Notes: generated by a model not told the origin, from the letters alone. A stretch of 11,569 bases of DNA from Archaeoglobaceae archaeon (GCA_015523685.1 WAJW01000171.1:1-11569); one strand, 5' to 3'; shown: positions 1 to 6,584, counted from the stretch's first letter. Numbers and translations: made by a program.

Positions 1-2
1 GG

Positions 3-125
3 ATACCTGAATTTCCGAAAAATGGGATCCATACACATTCTGATAGGAGTGAATTTAAACTGGTGACGATCCAGTTCATAAAATTGAAACTTCAAAAAGC
101 CAAGTTTGATAATATTCAATCTTAA
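3..125 (+). CDS. Possible C-terminal end of an unidentified gene (weak)
   Basis: An open frame enters from the left edge and stops at a TAA at 123-125, giving about 40 residues with no recognisable motif. If real, it converges on pgk with a gap of 27 nt. T-runs at 182-188 and 192-197 could act as a U-rich archaeal terminator for it, although they lie inside the 3' end of pgk. The same stretch is also open in one minus-strand frame, so the evidence is only absence of stops over a short AT-rich segment. I cannot name a product. Confidence 0.22.
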   Translation: MPEFPKNGIHTHSDRSEFKLVTIQFIKLKLQKAKFDNIQS

Positions 126-152
126 GGAATTTTGGATGAGTGAACAGAAATT

Positions 153-1385
153 TCATGATCTGGATTCCAATTTTGAGAATCTTTTTTTCCATTTTTTATT
201 CCAGTAAGTCCTGATGGTTTCTATCCCTACAAGTCTCTCTCCGGAAAGTAGTAGTATGCTGGCGCCTCCTCCGGTGCTGACGTGGTCTATCCTGCCATCA
301 ACTCCAGCCATTCTTGCTGCGGTTGATATGTGCCCACCTCCTATAAACGAGAAACGGGTTTTAGTCATTGCCCTGAGCAATTCAAATGTGCCGAGAGAGA
401 ATCTCTCGTCCTCAAAAACACCTGCTGGACCGTTCATAACAGAGATATCATGGGATTTAATTTCCTCAACAAATTTAGCAATGCTCTCAATCCCAACATC
501 GTATATTACATCGTCATCTCTTAGTTTTCCAAGGGGAACCTCTTTCCTCTCTCCATCTCTTAAAACCGCCACATCTTCAGGGAATGAAATTTTATCTCCA
601 TATTTTTTCAGAAGCTTTTTTATGGCAGATTGATCAGCCTCACCTGCAGAATCTCTGACGATTTTCTCATTTTTCCTTCCCAGCCTCTGACCTTTCACCA
701 TAATGCAGTAATTGGCGACGAGACCTGTGAGTATAACCCTGTCAGCTATCTTCCTCTCAAGAACATTCTTCATGACCTTTATTGAATCGTCAACTTTAGC
801 CCCTCCGAGTATGAAAAGCTTATTGCCATCCCCTTCCATGATCTTTGAAATTGCCGATAGCTCTTTCTCCATAAGAAGTCCTATATAGGAGGGCAGAACC
901 GGCGGAAATCCGATTATGGATGCATGTGGTCTGTGAGAAGCTGAGAATGCATCATTCACATAGAAATCGGCCACCCGTGACAGTTTCCTCACAAGATGGG
1001 TCTCAGCGTGTTTCTCAGGAGGCTGGTTCAGCGTTTCTTCAGAGTAGAATCTTATGTTCTCTAAAAGGATGACATCTCCTGATCCTGATCTCTTTATGAG
1101 TTCAATGGCTCTGGAGCCAAATATATCATCCACGTATCTGACATCCCTCCCCAGCAAATCACCTAACCTTTCAGCGTGAGGTTCAAGGGTTGTAAAATCA
1201 GATTTGCCCGGTCTGCTCTGATGGGTGAGAATGACTATGGCCGAATCTTCCAGTGCCTTGAGTGTGGGAATATGGCTTACGAATCTTGTGAGATCAAGAA
1301 TTTTTTCCCCCACCATAGGGGAATTCAGATCGAGCCTGAGAATAATTCTCTTCCCGCTAAATTCCTGGTCATTTAAAGTTGGCAA
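153..1385 (-). CDS. pgk: 3-phosphoglycerate kinase, archaeal type
   Basis: Cytosolic enzyme that interconverts 1,3-bisphosphoglycerate + ADP and 3-phosphoglycerate + ATP in glycolysis and gluconeogenesis. The 410 residues match the usual archaeal length. Visible family motifs are the N-domain substrate loop RLDLNSP (17-23), THQSRPG (54-60), LENIRF (108-113), VNDAFSASHR (143-152), the GPAGVFE nucleotide loop (319-325) and the glycine-rich FIGGGHIST (347-355). The first codon used here is TTG at 1385-1383. No in-frame ATG or GTG exists between it and an in-frame stop at 1430-1428. The only SD-like GGAG (1406-1403) lies 17 nt upstream of this TTG, but 9 nt before an out-of-frame ATG at 1393, so the 5' end is uncertain. 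The C-terminus is unusually basic and aromatic (YWNKKWKKRF, 394-403). The gene is divergent from livG. Confidence 0.93.
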   Translation of the reverse strand: MPTLNDQEFSGKRIILRLDLNSPMVGEKILDLTRFVSHIPTLKALEDSAIVILTHQSRPGKSDFTTLEPHAERLGDLLGRDVRYVDDIFGSRAIELIKRSGSGDVILLENIRFYSEETLNQPPEKHAETHLVRKLSRVADFYVNDAFSASHRPHASIIGFPPVLPSYIGLLMEKELSAISKIMEGDGNKLFILGGAKVDDSIKVMKNVLERKIADRVILTGLVANYCIMVKGQRLGRKNEKIVRDSAGEADQSAIKKLLKKYGDKISFPEDVAVLRDGERKEVPLGKLRDDDVIYDVGIESIAKFVEEIKSHDISVMNGPAGVFEDERFSLGTFELLRAMTKTRFSFIGGGHISTAARMAGVDGRIDHVSTGGGASILLLSGERLVGIETIRTYWNKKWKKRFSKLESRS

Positions 1386-1462
1386 CCAGTCATCACTCTG
1401 GACTCCTATGAGAACACCCCCGTTGTTTCAACATTCCAGTAACAATGAATCTTGGCATTAAA

Positions 1463-1574
1463 AAGCCTTAAAATTTTTGGTAATATCGGTTTTAACGATT
1501 AAAAATTGTCTCTTTAAAGAATGTGAATTGCTAACAGGCAATAAAGGCTTAAAAATCGTTAACTTTATTAATAA
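1463..1574. promoter_or_regulatory. Divergent pgk / livG promoter region with inverted repeats
   Basis: This lies in a 227-nt intergenic space between divergent genes. For livG, TATA-like elements are CTTAAAAAT (1548-1556) and TTTATTAATAA (1564-1574), placing transcription starts about 20-35 nt before the ATG. For pgk, minus-strand TATA-like stretches lie at about 1456-1475. Two separate inverted repeat pairs span the region: AAGCCTT (1463-1469) with AAGGCTT (1544-1550), and TTAACGATT (1492-1500) with AATCGTTAA (1554-1562). The pairs are interleaved, not nested, so they cannot form one hairpin. They look more like operator half-sites, but the sequence is AT-rich and chance is possible. Confidence 0.4.
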
Positions 1575-1601
1575 ATCTGAAACTTCATTGATGGATAACC
1601 T

Positions 1602-1609
1602 GGAGGGGT
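1602..1609 (+). promoter_or_regulatory. Shine-Dalgarno site of livG
   Basis: GGAGGGGT sits 3 nt before the ATG at 1613 by its 3' edge, with the GGAGG core about 6 nt away. It fixes the start of the first ABC ATPase at 1613. An ATG at 1591 upstream opens only a 10-codon frame that runs into the gene. Confidence 0.65.
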
Positions 1610-1612
1610 CTT

Positions 1613-2338
1613 ATGAGCAATGACATCCTTGAAGTGAAGAACCTGATAAAAAGATTTGGTGGCCTTACAGCGATAGATGATGTCAGTTTCACTGTAAAGC
1701 AGGGTGAATGTCTCGGTATTATAGGCCCGAATGGAGCAGGTAAAACAACCCTCTTCAGCCTGATCTCTGGATTTCTCAAACCCGATTCTGGAAGTATATA
1801 TTTCAAAGGGAAGGAAATAACAGGTTTAAGTCCACATAAACTTGTTTCAATGGGTTTAACGAGAACTTTTCAGCTCATCAAGGTATTCTCAAACCTTACC
1901 GTAAGAGAAAACCTGTGCATACCCGGCATGGCCCATTCAAAGGATTACGAGGGAGTTGCTGAAGAAGTGGCCAGGAAAATACATCTTGAAGACTATCTGG
2001 ATACCCAGGCAAAAAATCTATCACATGGAGATCTTAAAAAATTGAGCATAGGTATTGCTCTCGCTACAGAACCCGATCTTATTCTCCTCGATGAACCTTT
2101 TGCAGGTCTGAATCCCGAGGAAATAGTCGATCTCGACAAAATTATAGACGAAATGAAAAAAGATGGAGTGACTCAGATAATAATTGAACACAGACTCAAG
2201 GAGCTTTTCAACCTTGCAGACAGGGTTATCGTTCTCAATTTTGGCAAGACAATTTTTGAAGGTTCTCCGGAAGAGGTTGTGAGAGATATAAGGGTCATTG
2301 AGGCGTACCTTGGAAAAAAAGGTGAAACAAATGCTTGA
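1613..2338 (+). CDS. livG: Branched-chain amino acid-type ABC transporter ATPase, LivG family
   Basis: Cytoplasmic ATP-hydrolysing subunit of a HAAT (branched-chain amino acid/amide) importer. The 241 residues carry Walker A GPNGAGKT (38-45), Q-loop Gln87 in TRTFQ, the LivG-type segment before the signature, Walker B LILLDEP (156-162) and the switch His193 in IIIEH. The signature motif is LSHGD (136-140), while the family usually has LSxGQ, so the Gln is Asp here. That is uncommon but the rest of the fold is intact. The gene overlaps livF by 8 nt, so the two ATPases are surely co-translated. No livH/livM permease or livJ/K binding-protein gene is present on either side, so the partners must be encoded elsewhere. 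The substrate cannot be read from the ATPase. Confidence 0.88.
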   Translation: MSNDILEVKNLIKRFGGLTAIDDVSFTVKQGECLGIIGPNGAGKTTLFSLISGFLKPDSGSIYFKGKEITGLSPHKLVSMGLTRTFQLIKVFSNLTVRENLCIPGMAHSKDYEGVAEEVARKIHLEDYLDTQAKNLSHGDLKKLSIGIALATEPDLILLDEPFAGLNPEEIVDLDKIIDEMKKDGVTQIIIEHRLKELFNLADRVIVLNFGKTIFEGSPEEVVRDIRVIEAYLGKKGETNA

Positions 2339-3026
2339 GACCAGGAATGTGGAGGTAAAATACGAGAAGGCTGTGATACTCCATAACGTTAGCATTAAGG
2401 TCAACGAGAGAGAAACGGTTGCTGTTCTGGGGCCAAATGGGGCAGGAAAAACAACCCTTCTGAGGGCTATCACAGGTCTGGCTCCCGCGTCAGGTGAGAT
2501 AATCTTCAACGGAGAGAACATAATCAACCTCAGCCCTCACAAAATCGTGGAAAAAGGAATTGTCATGTGTCCGGAGCATAGAAGATTGTTCAGAGATATG
2601 AGTGTGGAGGATAACCTCAGGCTGGGTGCATTTCTCCGGAAGGATGGAGACGGAATAGAGAGCGACCTTGATTTTGTTTTCAAACTGTTTCCTCGACTTG
2701 AGGAGAGGCGGGATCAGATCGTAAAAACCATGAGTGGTGGAGAACAGCAGATGGTTGCAATTGGAAGAGCTCTCATGGCAAAGCCGAAGTTACTGCTTCT
2801 CGATGAGCCGTCCATCGGACTCGCCCCGATTATCATAGAGGCGATTACTGACAGTATAAAACGTATAAAGGAGATCGGGACAACCATACTTTTAGTGGAG
2901 CAGAACGTCCATATGGCCCTTGATCTTGCAGATAGAATATACATACTTTCAAGGGGCAGGATAGAAAGAGAGGGTACCAAGGACGAACTGTATGATGAGC
3001 TCGAAAAGGCATACCTTGAGGCATGA
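2331..3026 (+). CDS. livF: Branched-chain amino acid-type ABC transporter ATPase, LivF family
   Basis: Second ATPase of the HAAT transporter, expected to pair with LivG as a heterodimer on the membrane permeases. The 231 residues show Walker A GPNGAGKT (34-41), the LivF hallmark CPEHRRLF (80-87, family consensus PExRRxF), signature MSGGEQQ (134-140), Walker B LLLLDEP (154-160) with SIGLAP after it, and LLVEQN (187-192), where Gln replaces the usual H-loop His as is normal in LivF. The start is set at the ATG 2331 because the alignment to the family begins there. A longer open frame to 2298 only repeats the 3' end of livG in another frame. The ATG lies inside the last codons of livG, 8-nt overlap. 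The stop lies 1 nt from the convergent stop of the ArcS-like gene. Confidence 0.9.
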   Translation: MLETRNVEVKYEKAVILHNVSIKVNERETVAVLGPNGAGKTTLLRAITGLAPASGEIIFNGENIINLSPHKIVEKGIVMCPEHRRLFRDMSVEDNLRLGAFLRKDGDGIESDLDFVFKLFPRLEERRDQIVKTMSGGEQQMVAIGRALMAKPKLLLLDEPSIGLAPIIIEAITDSIKRIKEIGTTILLVEQNVHMALDLADRIYILSRGRIEREGTKDELYDELEKAYLEA

Positions 3027-3027
3027 G

Positions 3028-3711
3028 TCAGTACCACTCGGTATCCTTTACCCTGTTATCCTCTATTTCCACCCTGATCCGTGGTGAGGAAGTCAGCTCG
3101 GAGATTGCATCAGCGAGATCCTGAAGGTAATCGCGAAGCATCAGACTCCCATACAGGAATCTCTTATCGGGCATCATGTTCCTCATTATCGTTTCCCATT
3201 TCGGAACTATTTTCACCTCTATGCCTGAAAGCTCAACAGCTCTTTCCATTGCCCTGCGAAAATCCCCTATGCAGTAGGCTATTCTCCATCTGTAGTTCCC
3301 CTCAGTTTTCAGGAGGTAATCCCTCAGCCTCTTGCTTTCCATCCTGATGAATCTCTCTCTGATTTTCGCAACATTACACCTGCCAAAAAAGAAATCGTAA
3401 TGGGCGAAGGGATAAACCTCATCAAGCTCTCTTGGGACAACTCCGCACGTTCCGAATGTAACCAGATGGACTCTCTCAGGAACTATAACCCTGTAAATAA
3501 CATCAGTGTAAACCCTGTGACTCGGGCTTTTGTGATAAGGCTTCGTTCTGGAGCAGGGGAGAAAAATGCACAGATCTTTTTCAGGTGGGGTATAGCTATG
3601 CAGTATCCAGTCATTGGCTTTCTTGAGATCCGGATGCTCAAGCACGATTTCCCCAGATAAGGGTAAAGGTGATCTCTCCTTTTCTGGTATTATTTCCGGC
3701 CTCTCACTCAT
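3028..3711 (-). CDS. Stand-alone ArcS/DUF5591-like domain protein
   Basis: A 227-residue soluble protein. The most telling motif is PCSRTKPYHKSPSH (52-65), the PCSxxKPYxxSxSH signature that I associate with the DUF5591 core of archaeosine synthase (ArcS, a TGT-related enzyme modifying 7-cyano-7-deazaguanine at tRNA position 15). The following GTCGVVPREL (87-96) also fits a catalytic-pocket segment. Unlike full ArcS, which has TGT-like and PUA regions, this protein consists of the core domain alone. It may be half of a split ArcS, an ArcS paralogue with another amidotransfer-like role, or an inactive relative. It follows tbp with a 4-nt ATGA overlap, so it is the second gene of a tbp operon and probably co-expressed with basal transcription. 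Family placement is from motif recall; the function is inference. Confidence 0.62.
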   Translation of the reverse strand: MSERPEIIPEKERSPLPLSGEIVLEHPDLKKANDWILHSYTPPEKDLCIFLPCSRTKPYHKSPSHRVYTDVIYRVIVPERVHLVTFGTCGVVPRELDEVYPFAHYDFFFGRCNVAKIRERFIRMESKRLRDYLLKTEGNYRWRIAYCIGDFRRAMERAVELSGIEVKIVPKWETIMRNMMPDKRFLYGSLMLRDYLQDLADAISELTSSPRIRVEIEDNRVKDTEWY

Positions 3712-4259
3712 AGAAGTCCGAGAGAGGAGAGCTCATCCACAATTCTTTCCACAGCCATTCTTGCATCTTCAGGCTTCTTTCCACCCGTAACAACGAGTTT
3801 CCCCGATCCAAAAAGAAGAACCACCACCTTTGGATCATCAAGCCTGTACACGAGGCCCGGAAACTGCTCAGGCTCATACTCAATATTCTCTAGACCGAGT
3901 CCAACTGCAATTGCATTCAGATTTAACTCTGATCCGAGATCTGCAGAGGCAACAATATTCTGAATAACGATCTCCGGGTTAAGGTTAACTTCTATACCCA
4001 GATCAGCTATGGTTTCCACAACTTTTTTCATCGCTCTCTCAACATCAGGAACACTCTTTGCTCCTGTGCACACCACCTTTCCACTCCTGAAGATAAGGGC
4101 GGCTGCTTTTGGATCTGTAATTCTCAAAACAAGCCCGGGAAACTGTTCAGGTTTGTACTCTGCTGTATCAACTGACATCGCAATTTTATTGAGATCGATG
4201 TTATCTCCGATATAGGTCGAAGCAACAACATTTTCAATATTTATGTTATAATCCTCCAT
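3708..4259 (-). CDS. tbp: TATA-box-binding protein (TBP)
   Basis: General transcription factor that binds and bends the TATA box and recruits TFB and RNA polymerase. The 183 residues show the classic internal direct repeat: IENVVAST followed by EQFPGLVLRITDPKAAALIF and SGKVVCTGAK in the first half, and IQNIVASA followed by EQFPGLVYRLDDPKVVVLLF and SGKLVVTGGK in the second. There is no acidic C-terminal tail; it ends at SSLGLL. The start is placed at ATG 4259 because GGTGGGG (4272-4266) lies 6 nt before it and TBPs begin just ahead of the first repeat. A GTG at 4271 would add four residues and sits inside that SD. First gene of a two-gene operon with the ArcS-like gene. Confidence 0.96.
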   Translation of the reverse strand: MEDYNINIENVVASTYIGDNIDLNKIAMSVDTAEYKPEQFPGLVLRITDPKAAALIFRSGKVVCTGAKSVPDVERAMKKVVETIADLGIEVNLNPEIVIQNIVASADLGSELNLNAIAVGLGLENIEYEPEQFPGLVYRLDDPKVVVLLFGSGKLVVTGGKKPEDARMAVERIVDELSSLGLL

Positions 4260-4280
4260 ATATAACCCCACCTATGTAAA

Positions 4281-4307
4281 GTATATAAACTATATAAATA
4301 CCTTTGG
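4281..4307 (-). promoter_or_regulatory. tbp promoter with tandem TATA boxes and BRE-like element
   Basis: Reading the minus strand, CCAAAGG (4307-4301) is followed directly by TATTTATATA (4300-4291) and then GTTTATATAC (4290-4281). These are two TATA-like boxes in a row, about one helical turn apart. Counting 25-27 nt from their centres gives starts near 4269 and 4260. The downstream one would give an almost leaderless transcript and the upstream one keeps the SD. TBP binding to its own promoter makes autoregulation conceivable, but that is inference. Confidence 0.6.
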
Positions 4308-4337
4308 TCAGAAATTACAGTATAATGTTCGAAACAG

Positions 4338-4344
4338 TTATATT
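4338..4344 (+). promoter_or_regulatory. TATA box of the small membrane protein gene
   Basis: TTATATT is centred 26 nt upstream of the ATG at 4367, the spacing expected between an archaeal TATA box and a transcription start. No SD precedes the ATG, so the transcript is probably leaderless. Confidence 0.4.
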
Positions 4345-4366
4345 CTGAGCCCATGACACGACAATC

Positions 4367-4537
4367 ATGAGTGGCAGATCCGAATTTTTGATTCCGATCG
4401 GACTCGTAGCATTGCTTGTGATCCTCTTCCTCCTTTTCTCAAGAACCGGGTTTAAAAACGCTGGATATGTGCTCACTGTTCTTATATTCATAGTTCTGGG
4501 CACTATAGTTGGTGTTAAGAAAGGTGGGTCGGGATGA
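4367..4537 (+). CDS. Small two-helix membrane protein, 56 aa
   Basis: Unrecognised small protein. It begins MSGRSEFLIPIG and has two hydrophobic segments, about residues 7-24 (rich in Leu/Val/Ile/Phe) and 34-50, joined by a short polar turn SRTGFKN (25-31). It ends with the basic, glycine-rich KKGGSG. With so short a loop it is a helical hairpin across the membrane. Support for coding: the TGA stop overlaps the ATG of the next gene as ATGA (4534-4537), the hydrophobic pattern is regular, and a TATA box lies 26 nt before its ATG. It is too short for usual ORF cut-offs. The linked gene encodes an exported surface protein, so a role as membrane partner or anchor for it is plausible. The opposite-strand frame over the same bases looks like a shadow. 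Confidence 0.65.
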   Translation: MSGRSEFLIPIGLVALLVILFLLFSRTGFKNAGYVLTVLIFIVLGTIVGVKKGGSG

Positions 4538-5433
4538 GATGGATTGCTTTAATTGTCTTTCTCATTTTTCTCTCAATGGCATATCCTTCTTCAGCCATTC
4601 CTGTGGTGAATAACTGGCTTGAAACAGTTGAACTGAGCCAGAATGGCTCGTGTGATGTGGTAATTCAGATGGAAATAACCGGAAAATTTGCCTCTCTTTC
4701 GATCGATGTGCCGGGTAAGCAAATTACAGTTATTAAAGATGACTCAATGGATTTTGGCGGTCCTCTTGACATAACCACCGGAGAGGGAATAATCACCCTC
4801 ACCCCAAACTACTTTTCAGATGACACCTGGAATGGCAGGATCCATCTGAAGATTGAAGATATAGGAGAGAAAACCGATGTAATTACGTACAGAAGGACCT
4901 TTAAATCTCCGGTAATAAAACTCGAAAATGGAACGATAATCGAGGCGGATTTGAAAGAGGGTGCAATAAGCACCACTGTAGCACTTCCTGAAAACTTTAC
5001 CCCTGTGTCTTACTCACCCGAACCCTGGAAGATCATATTTCAGTATGGCAGGATGAAGGTTCTCTGGAGGGAGATTGGAGAAACAACTGTAACCTTAGAA
5101 GGAGAATTTTCGCCATTTCTGAAAGATTATATTACCGTCAGTAACAGACTCAGATCAATGAAGGCCCTTTATGAAGACAACGAAAACTACAGGGAAGCCA
5201 GAACCATACTTTCACTCTCACTCGGATACTTCGAAGAGGGGAACCTTGAGAAGGCCAGAAATTATCTGAACAGATCACTGGAGATCATCGAAGGGATGAA
5301 AATGAATGCAACACCAGAAAACCCGGAAACGCCAGAGAAGACTGGAGAGAGAACCCCCGGATTCGAAACAGGGGGAGCAATACTTGCTCTGATCTTCGTT
5401 ACGATTATCGGTAAGAGATGGCGGAGATATTAA
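4534..5433 (+). CDS. Secreted surface protein with PGF-CTERM archaeosortase tail
   Basis: A 299-residue exported protein of unknown function. Residues 1-21 form a Sec signal peptide (hydrophobic core, cleavage expected after SSA). The C-terminus is a clear PGF-CTERM sorting signal: a Thr/Pro/Glu-rich spacer (259-274), then PGFE (275-278), a hydrophobic helix (about 280-293) and a basic end KRWRRY. In haloarchaea and other euryarchaea such tails are processed by archaeosortase A, which replaces the helix with a lipid anchor. Residues 22-195 look like beta-rich extracellular domains. About 200-255 is helical and TPR-like (RSMKALYEDNENYREA, then NLEKARNYLNRSLEI). Five N-glycosylation sequons are visible (N37, N132, N154, N246, N258), fitting a cell-surface protein. 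It is translationally coupled to the 56-aa membrane protein. The stop overlaps the convergent ogt stop. Confidence 0.82.
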   Translation: MRWIALIVFLIFLSMAYPSSAIPVVNNWLETVELSQNGSCDVVIQMEITGKFASLSIDVPGKQITVIKDDSMDFGGPLDITTGEGIITLTPNYFSDDTWNGRIHLKIEDIGEKTDVITYRRTFKSPVIKLENGTIIEADLKEGAISTTVALPENFTPVSYSPEPWKIIFQYGRMKVLWREIGETTVTLEGEFSPFLKDYITVSNRLRSMKALYEDNENYREARTILSLSLGYFEEGNLEKARNYLNRSLEIIEGMKMNATPENPETPEKTGERTPGFETGGAILALIFVTIIGKRWRRY

Positions 5434-5903
5434 AATCTGCGAAGATCAACCCCTTCAAGCTCAAGAAGGAACTTTTTTATGGAAATATCGGGTGAATAGC
5501 CTCCAAGCGACCATTTTCCAACCACTCGATGGCAGGGTATTACAATGGGAATCGGATTGGTCTTCATGGCCATACCAACCGCTCTTGCAGCTTTTTCCGA
5601 TCCGATCTCCAGAGCTATTTCCCCGTAACTCCTTGTCTCACCATACGGTATTTTCCCGACAGCCTTCCAGACCCTTCTCTGAAAAGGCGTACCTTCGGGT
5701 TTCGAGGGTAGAGTTGATGGGTCAACCGGTTTGCCTGAGAAATAATCAGTGAAGGTCTTGAAAACCTTTCTTTCAAATTTCGTAACAGGTTCTCCCGAAG
5801 GCAATTCATCAGTAAACCTTATGGAAGTTATGAAATCATCAGTTAACTCTATTATAAGGCCGTACGGAGATTTTCCGTGTCTGAAAACTACCCTATTTAT
5901 CAT
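5430..5903 (-). CDS. ogt: Methylated-DNA--[protein]-cysteine S-methyltransferase (O6-alkylguanine-DNA alkyltransferase)
   Basis: Single-turnover DNA repair protein that moves the alkyl group from O6-alkylguanine onto its own cysteine. The 157 residues fit the archaeal Ogt size. The helix-turn-helix DNA-binding part is GTPFQRRVWK...IPYGETRSYGEIA (71-97). Arg107 in AARAVG is the base-flipping finger position, Asn116 the hinge, and PCHRV (123-127) contains the acceptor Cys124. After it comes VVGKWSLGGY, in which the usual xGxLGGY is kept. Its ATG at 5903 lies within the 3' end of the NMN adenylyltransferase gene (11-nt overlap), so the two are one transcript. The stop codon shares bases with the convergent surface-protein stop. 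Confidence 0.95.
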   Translation of the reverse strand: MINRVVFRHGKSPYGLIIELTDDFITSIRFTDELPSGEPVTKFERKVFKTFTDYFSGKPVDPSTLPSKPEGTPFQRRVWKAVGKIPYGETRSYGEIALEIGSEKAARAVGMAMKTNPIPIVIPCHRVVGKWSLGGYSPDISIKKFLLELEGVDLRRF

Positions 5904-6405
5904 CTCTGGATATCTCTTTCAACCTCGCAACTCCATCAATCTCCTCAATCACATCCACAACGGGTGGTGGTACGAGACTCTTCCATTCCTGATCTTCAAG
6001 CATCCTTTTTCTTATCTCCGTTCCCGAATACTTTTCCCTCTTGTAAAGAGGGCATGTCTTCACATCATACCCTTCCTCTCTGAATAACCTCATAACGAGG
6101 GGATTATTTGAGTATACAACCCTGAAAGGAGGCACCATTGATTTTACATGAGAGACCCACAGGTCATTCCTGTATATATCCTCCAGCGGCACAATGTAAA
6201 TTTCCGCATCTATATTTTCAACGGATTTGGCAACCATGAGAAGCCTTTCCCCGGCTGTGAAGGGATTGTCAATCGTATGGCTTATCTGAGCGCTTCCTAT
6301 TGCTATTATGATCTCATCAACCTCCCTGGCAATATTTTCGATTACCGAATGATGACCGTAGTGGTAGGGCTGAAATCGTCCTATGTAAAATCCTCTGAGA
6401 GCCAT
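5893..6405 (-). CDS. Nicotinamide-nucleotide adenylyltransferase, archaeal type
   Basis: Makes NAD+ from nicotinamide mononucleotide and ATP in the final step of NAD synthesis; soluble, usually a hexamer in archaea. The 170 residues start MALRGFYIGRFQPYHYGHH, which contains the nucleotidyltransferase HxGH motif (H15-H18). Near the C-terminus is the second ATP-binding motif YSGTEIRKRM (126-135, consensus ISGTxIR). The frame stays open 63 nt further upstream, but the family start is at MALRG. A TATA box 28 nt before this ATG suggests a leaderless transcript. First gene of a two-gene operon with ogt. Confidence 0.94.
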   Translation of the reverse strand: MALRGFYIGRFQPYHYGHHSVIENIAREVDEIIIAIGSAQISHTIDNPFTAGERLLMVAKSVENIDAEIYIVPLEDIYRNDLWVSHVKSMVPPFRVVYSNNPLVMRLFREEGYDVKTCPLYKREKYSGTEIRKRMLEDQEWKSLVPPPVVDVIEEIDGVARLKEISRDDK

Positions 6406-6428
6406 TAAAGTCAGAAAATACTGAAGGG

Positions 6429-6438
6429 AATATAAATG
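6429..6438 (-). promoter_or_regulatory. TATA box of the NMN adenylyltransferase-ogt operon
   Basis: On the minus strand CATTTATATTC (6438-6428) is centred about 28 nt before the ATG at 6405. No SD precedes the ATG. This supports a leaderless message and the shorter start chosen for the gene. Confidence 0.5.
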
Positions 6439-6493
6439 TTTTCTCCACCAGTTTAAATTAAAATTCAATAATATTCGAAATGCATAAAACCTT

Positions 6494-6537
6494 TAAAGTC
6501 AGATTGGGGTAATCTTAACCTCCAGACTGAATTTTTA
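6494..6537. repeat. Imperfect inverted repeat between divergent promoters
   Basis: A left arm TTAAAGTCAGATTGGGGT (6494-6511 region) faces a right arm ACCTCCAGACTGAATTTTTAA (6518-6538 region) around a 7-nt centre. GGGGT/ACCTC, TCAG/CTGA and TTAAA/TTTAA can pair if one bulged base is allowed. It lies upstream of the KaiC-like operon and behind the NMN adenylyltransferase promoter. It could be an operator or a weak transcript hairpin; the imperfections keep confidence low. Confidence 0.3.
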
Positions 6538-6584
6538 AAAACGAAAATTTATCTCTGGCCATCATGAGAAAAAAATTTATTAAT
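6532..6584 (+). promoter_or_regulatory. Candidate promoters of the KaiC-roadblock-FIST operon
   Basis: Two TATA-like boxes are visible. TTTATTAAT (6576-6584) would start transcription near 6605 and leave a leader of about 24 nt that carries the SD. TTTTTAAAA (6532-6540) would start near 6562, just before the ATG of a 22-codon upstream frame. The sequence alone does not decide between them. Confidence 0.45.

Noticed and set aside
182..200. T-rich run as terminator
   Set aside because: It is within the pgk coding region, where it encodes Lys-rich codons on the minus strand. It could terminate an upstream plus-strand gene, but that gene is itself uncertain.
1591..1623. 10-codon ORF before livG
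   Set aside because: It has no SD and simply runs across the livG SD and start.
2298..2330. N-terminal extension of LivF
   Set aside because: The extra 11 residues come from the livG 3' end in another frame; the family alignment and the coupled ATG begin at 2331.
2021..2527. 168-aa minus-strand open frame
   Set aside because: It lies across the livG/livF junction; both plus-strand genes have full ABC ATPase motifs there, and this frame shows none.
4260..4271. GTG start four codons upstream in tbp
   Set aside because: It coincides with the GGTGGGG Shine-Dalgarno site that serves the ATG at 4259.
4315..4503. 62-aa minus-strand frame opposite the small membrane protein
   Set aside because: It has no SD or coupling, and its product is compositionally irregular. 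The plus-strand frame has ATGA coupling, a TATA box and clean transmembrane segments.
6406..6468. N-terminal extension of the NMN adenylyltransferase
   Set aside because: The extra 21 residues precede the family start MALRGFYIGRFQP, and the TATA box lies inside that stretch.
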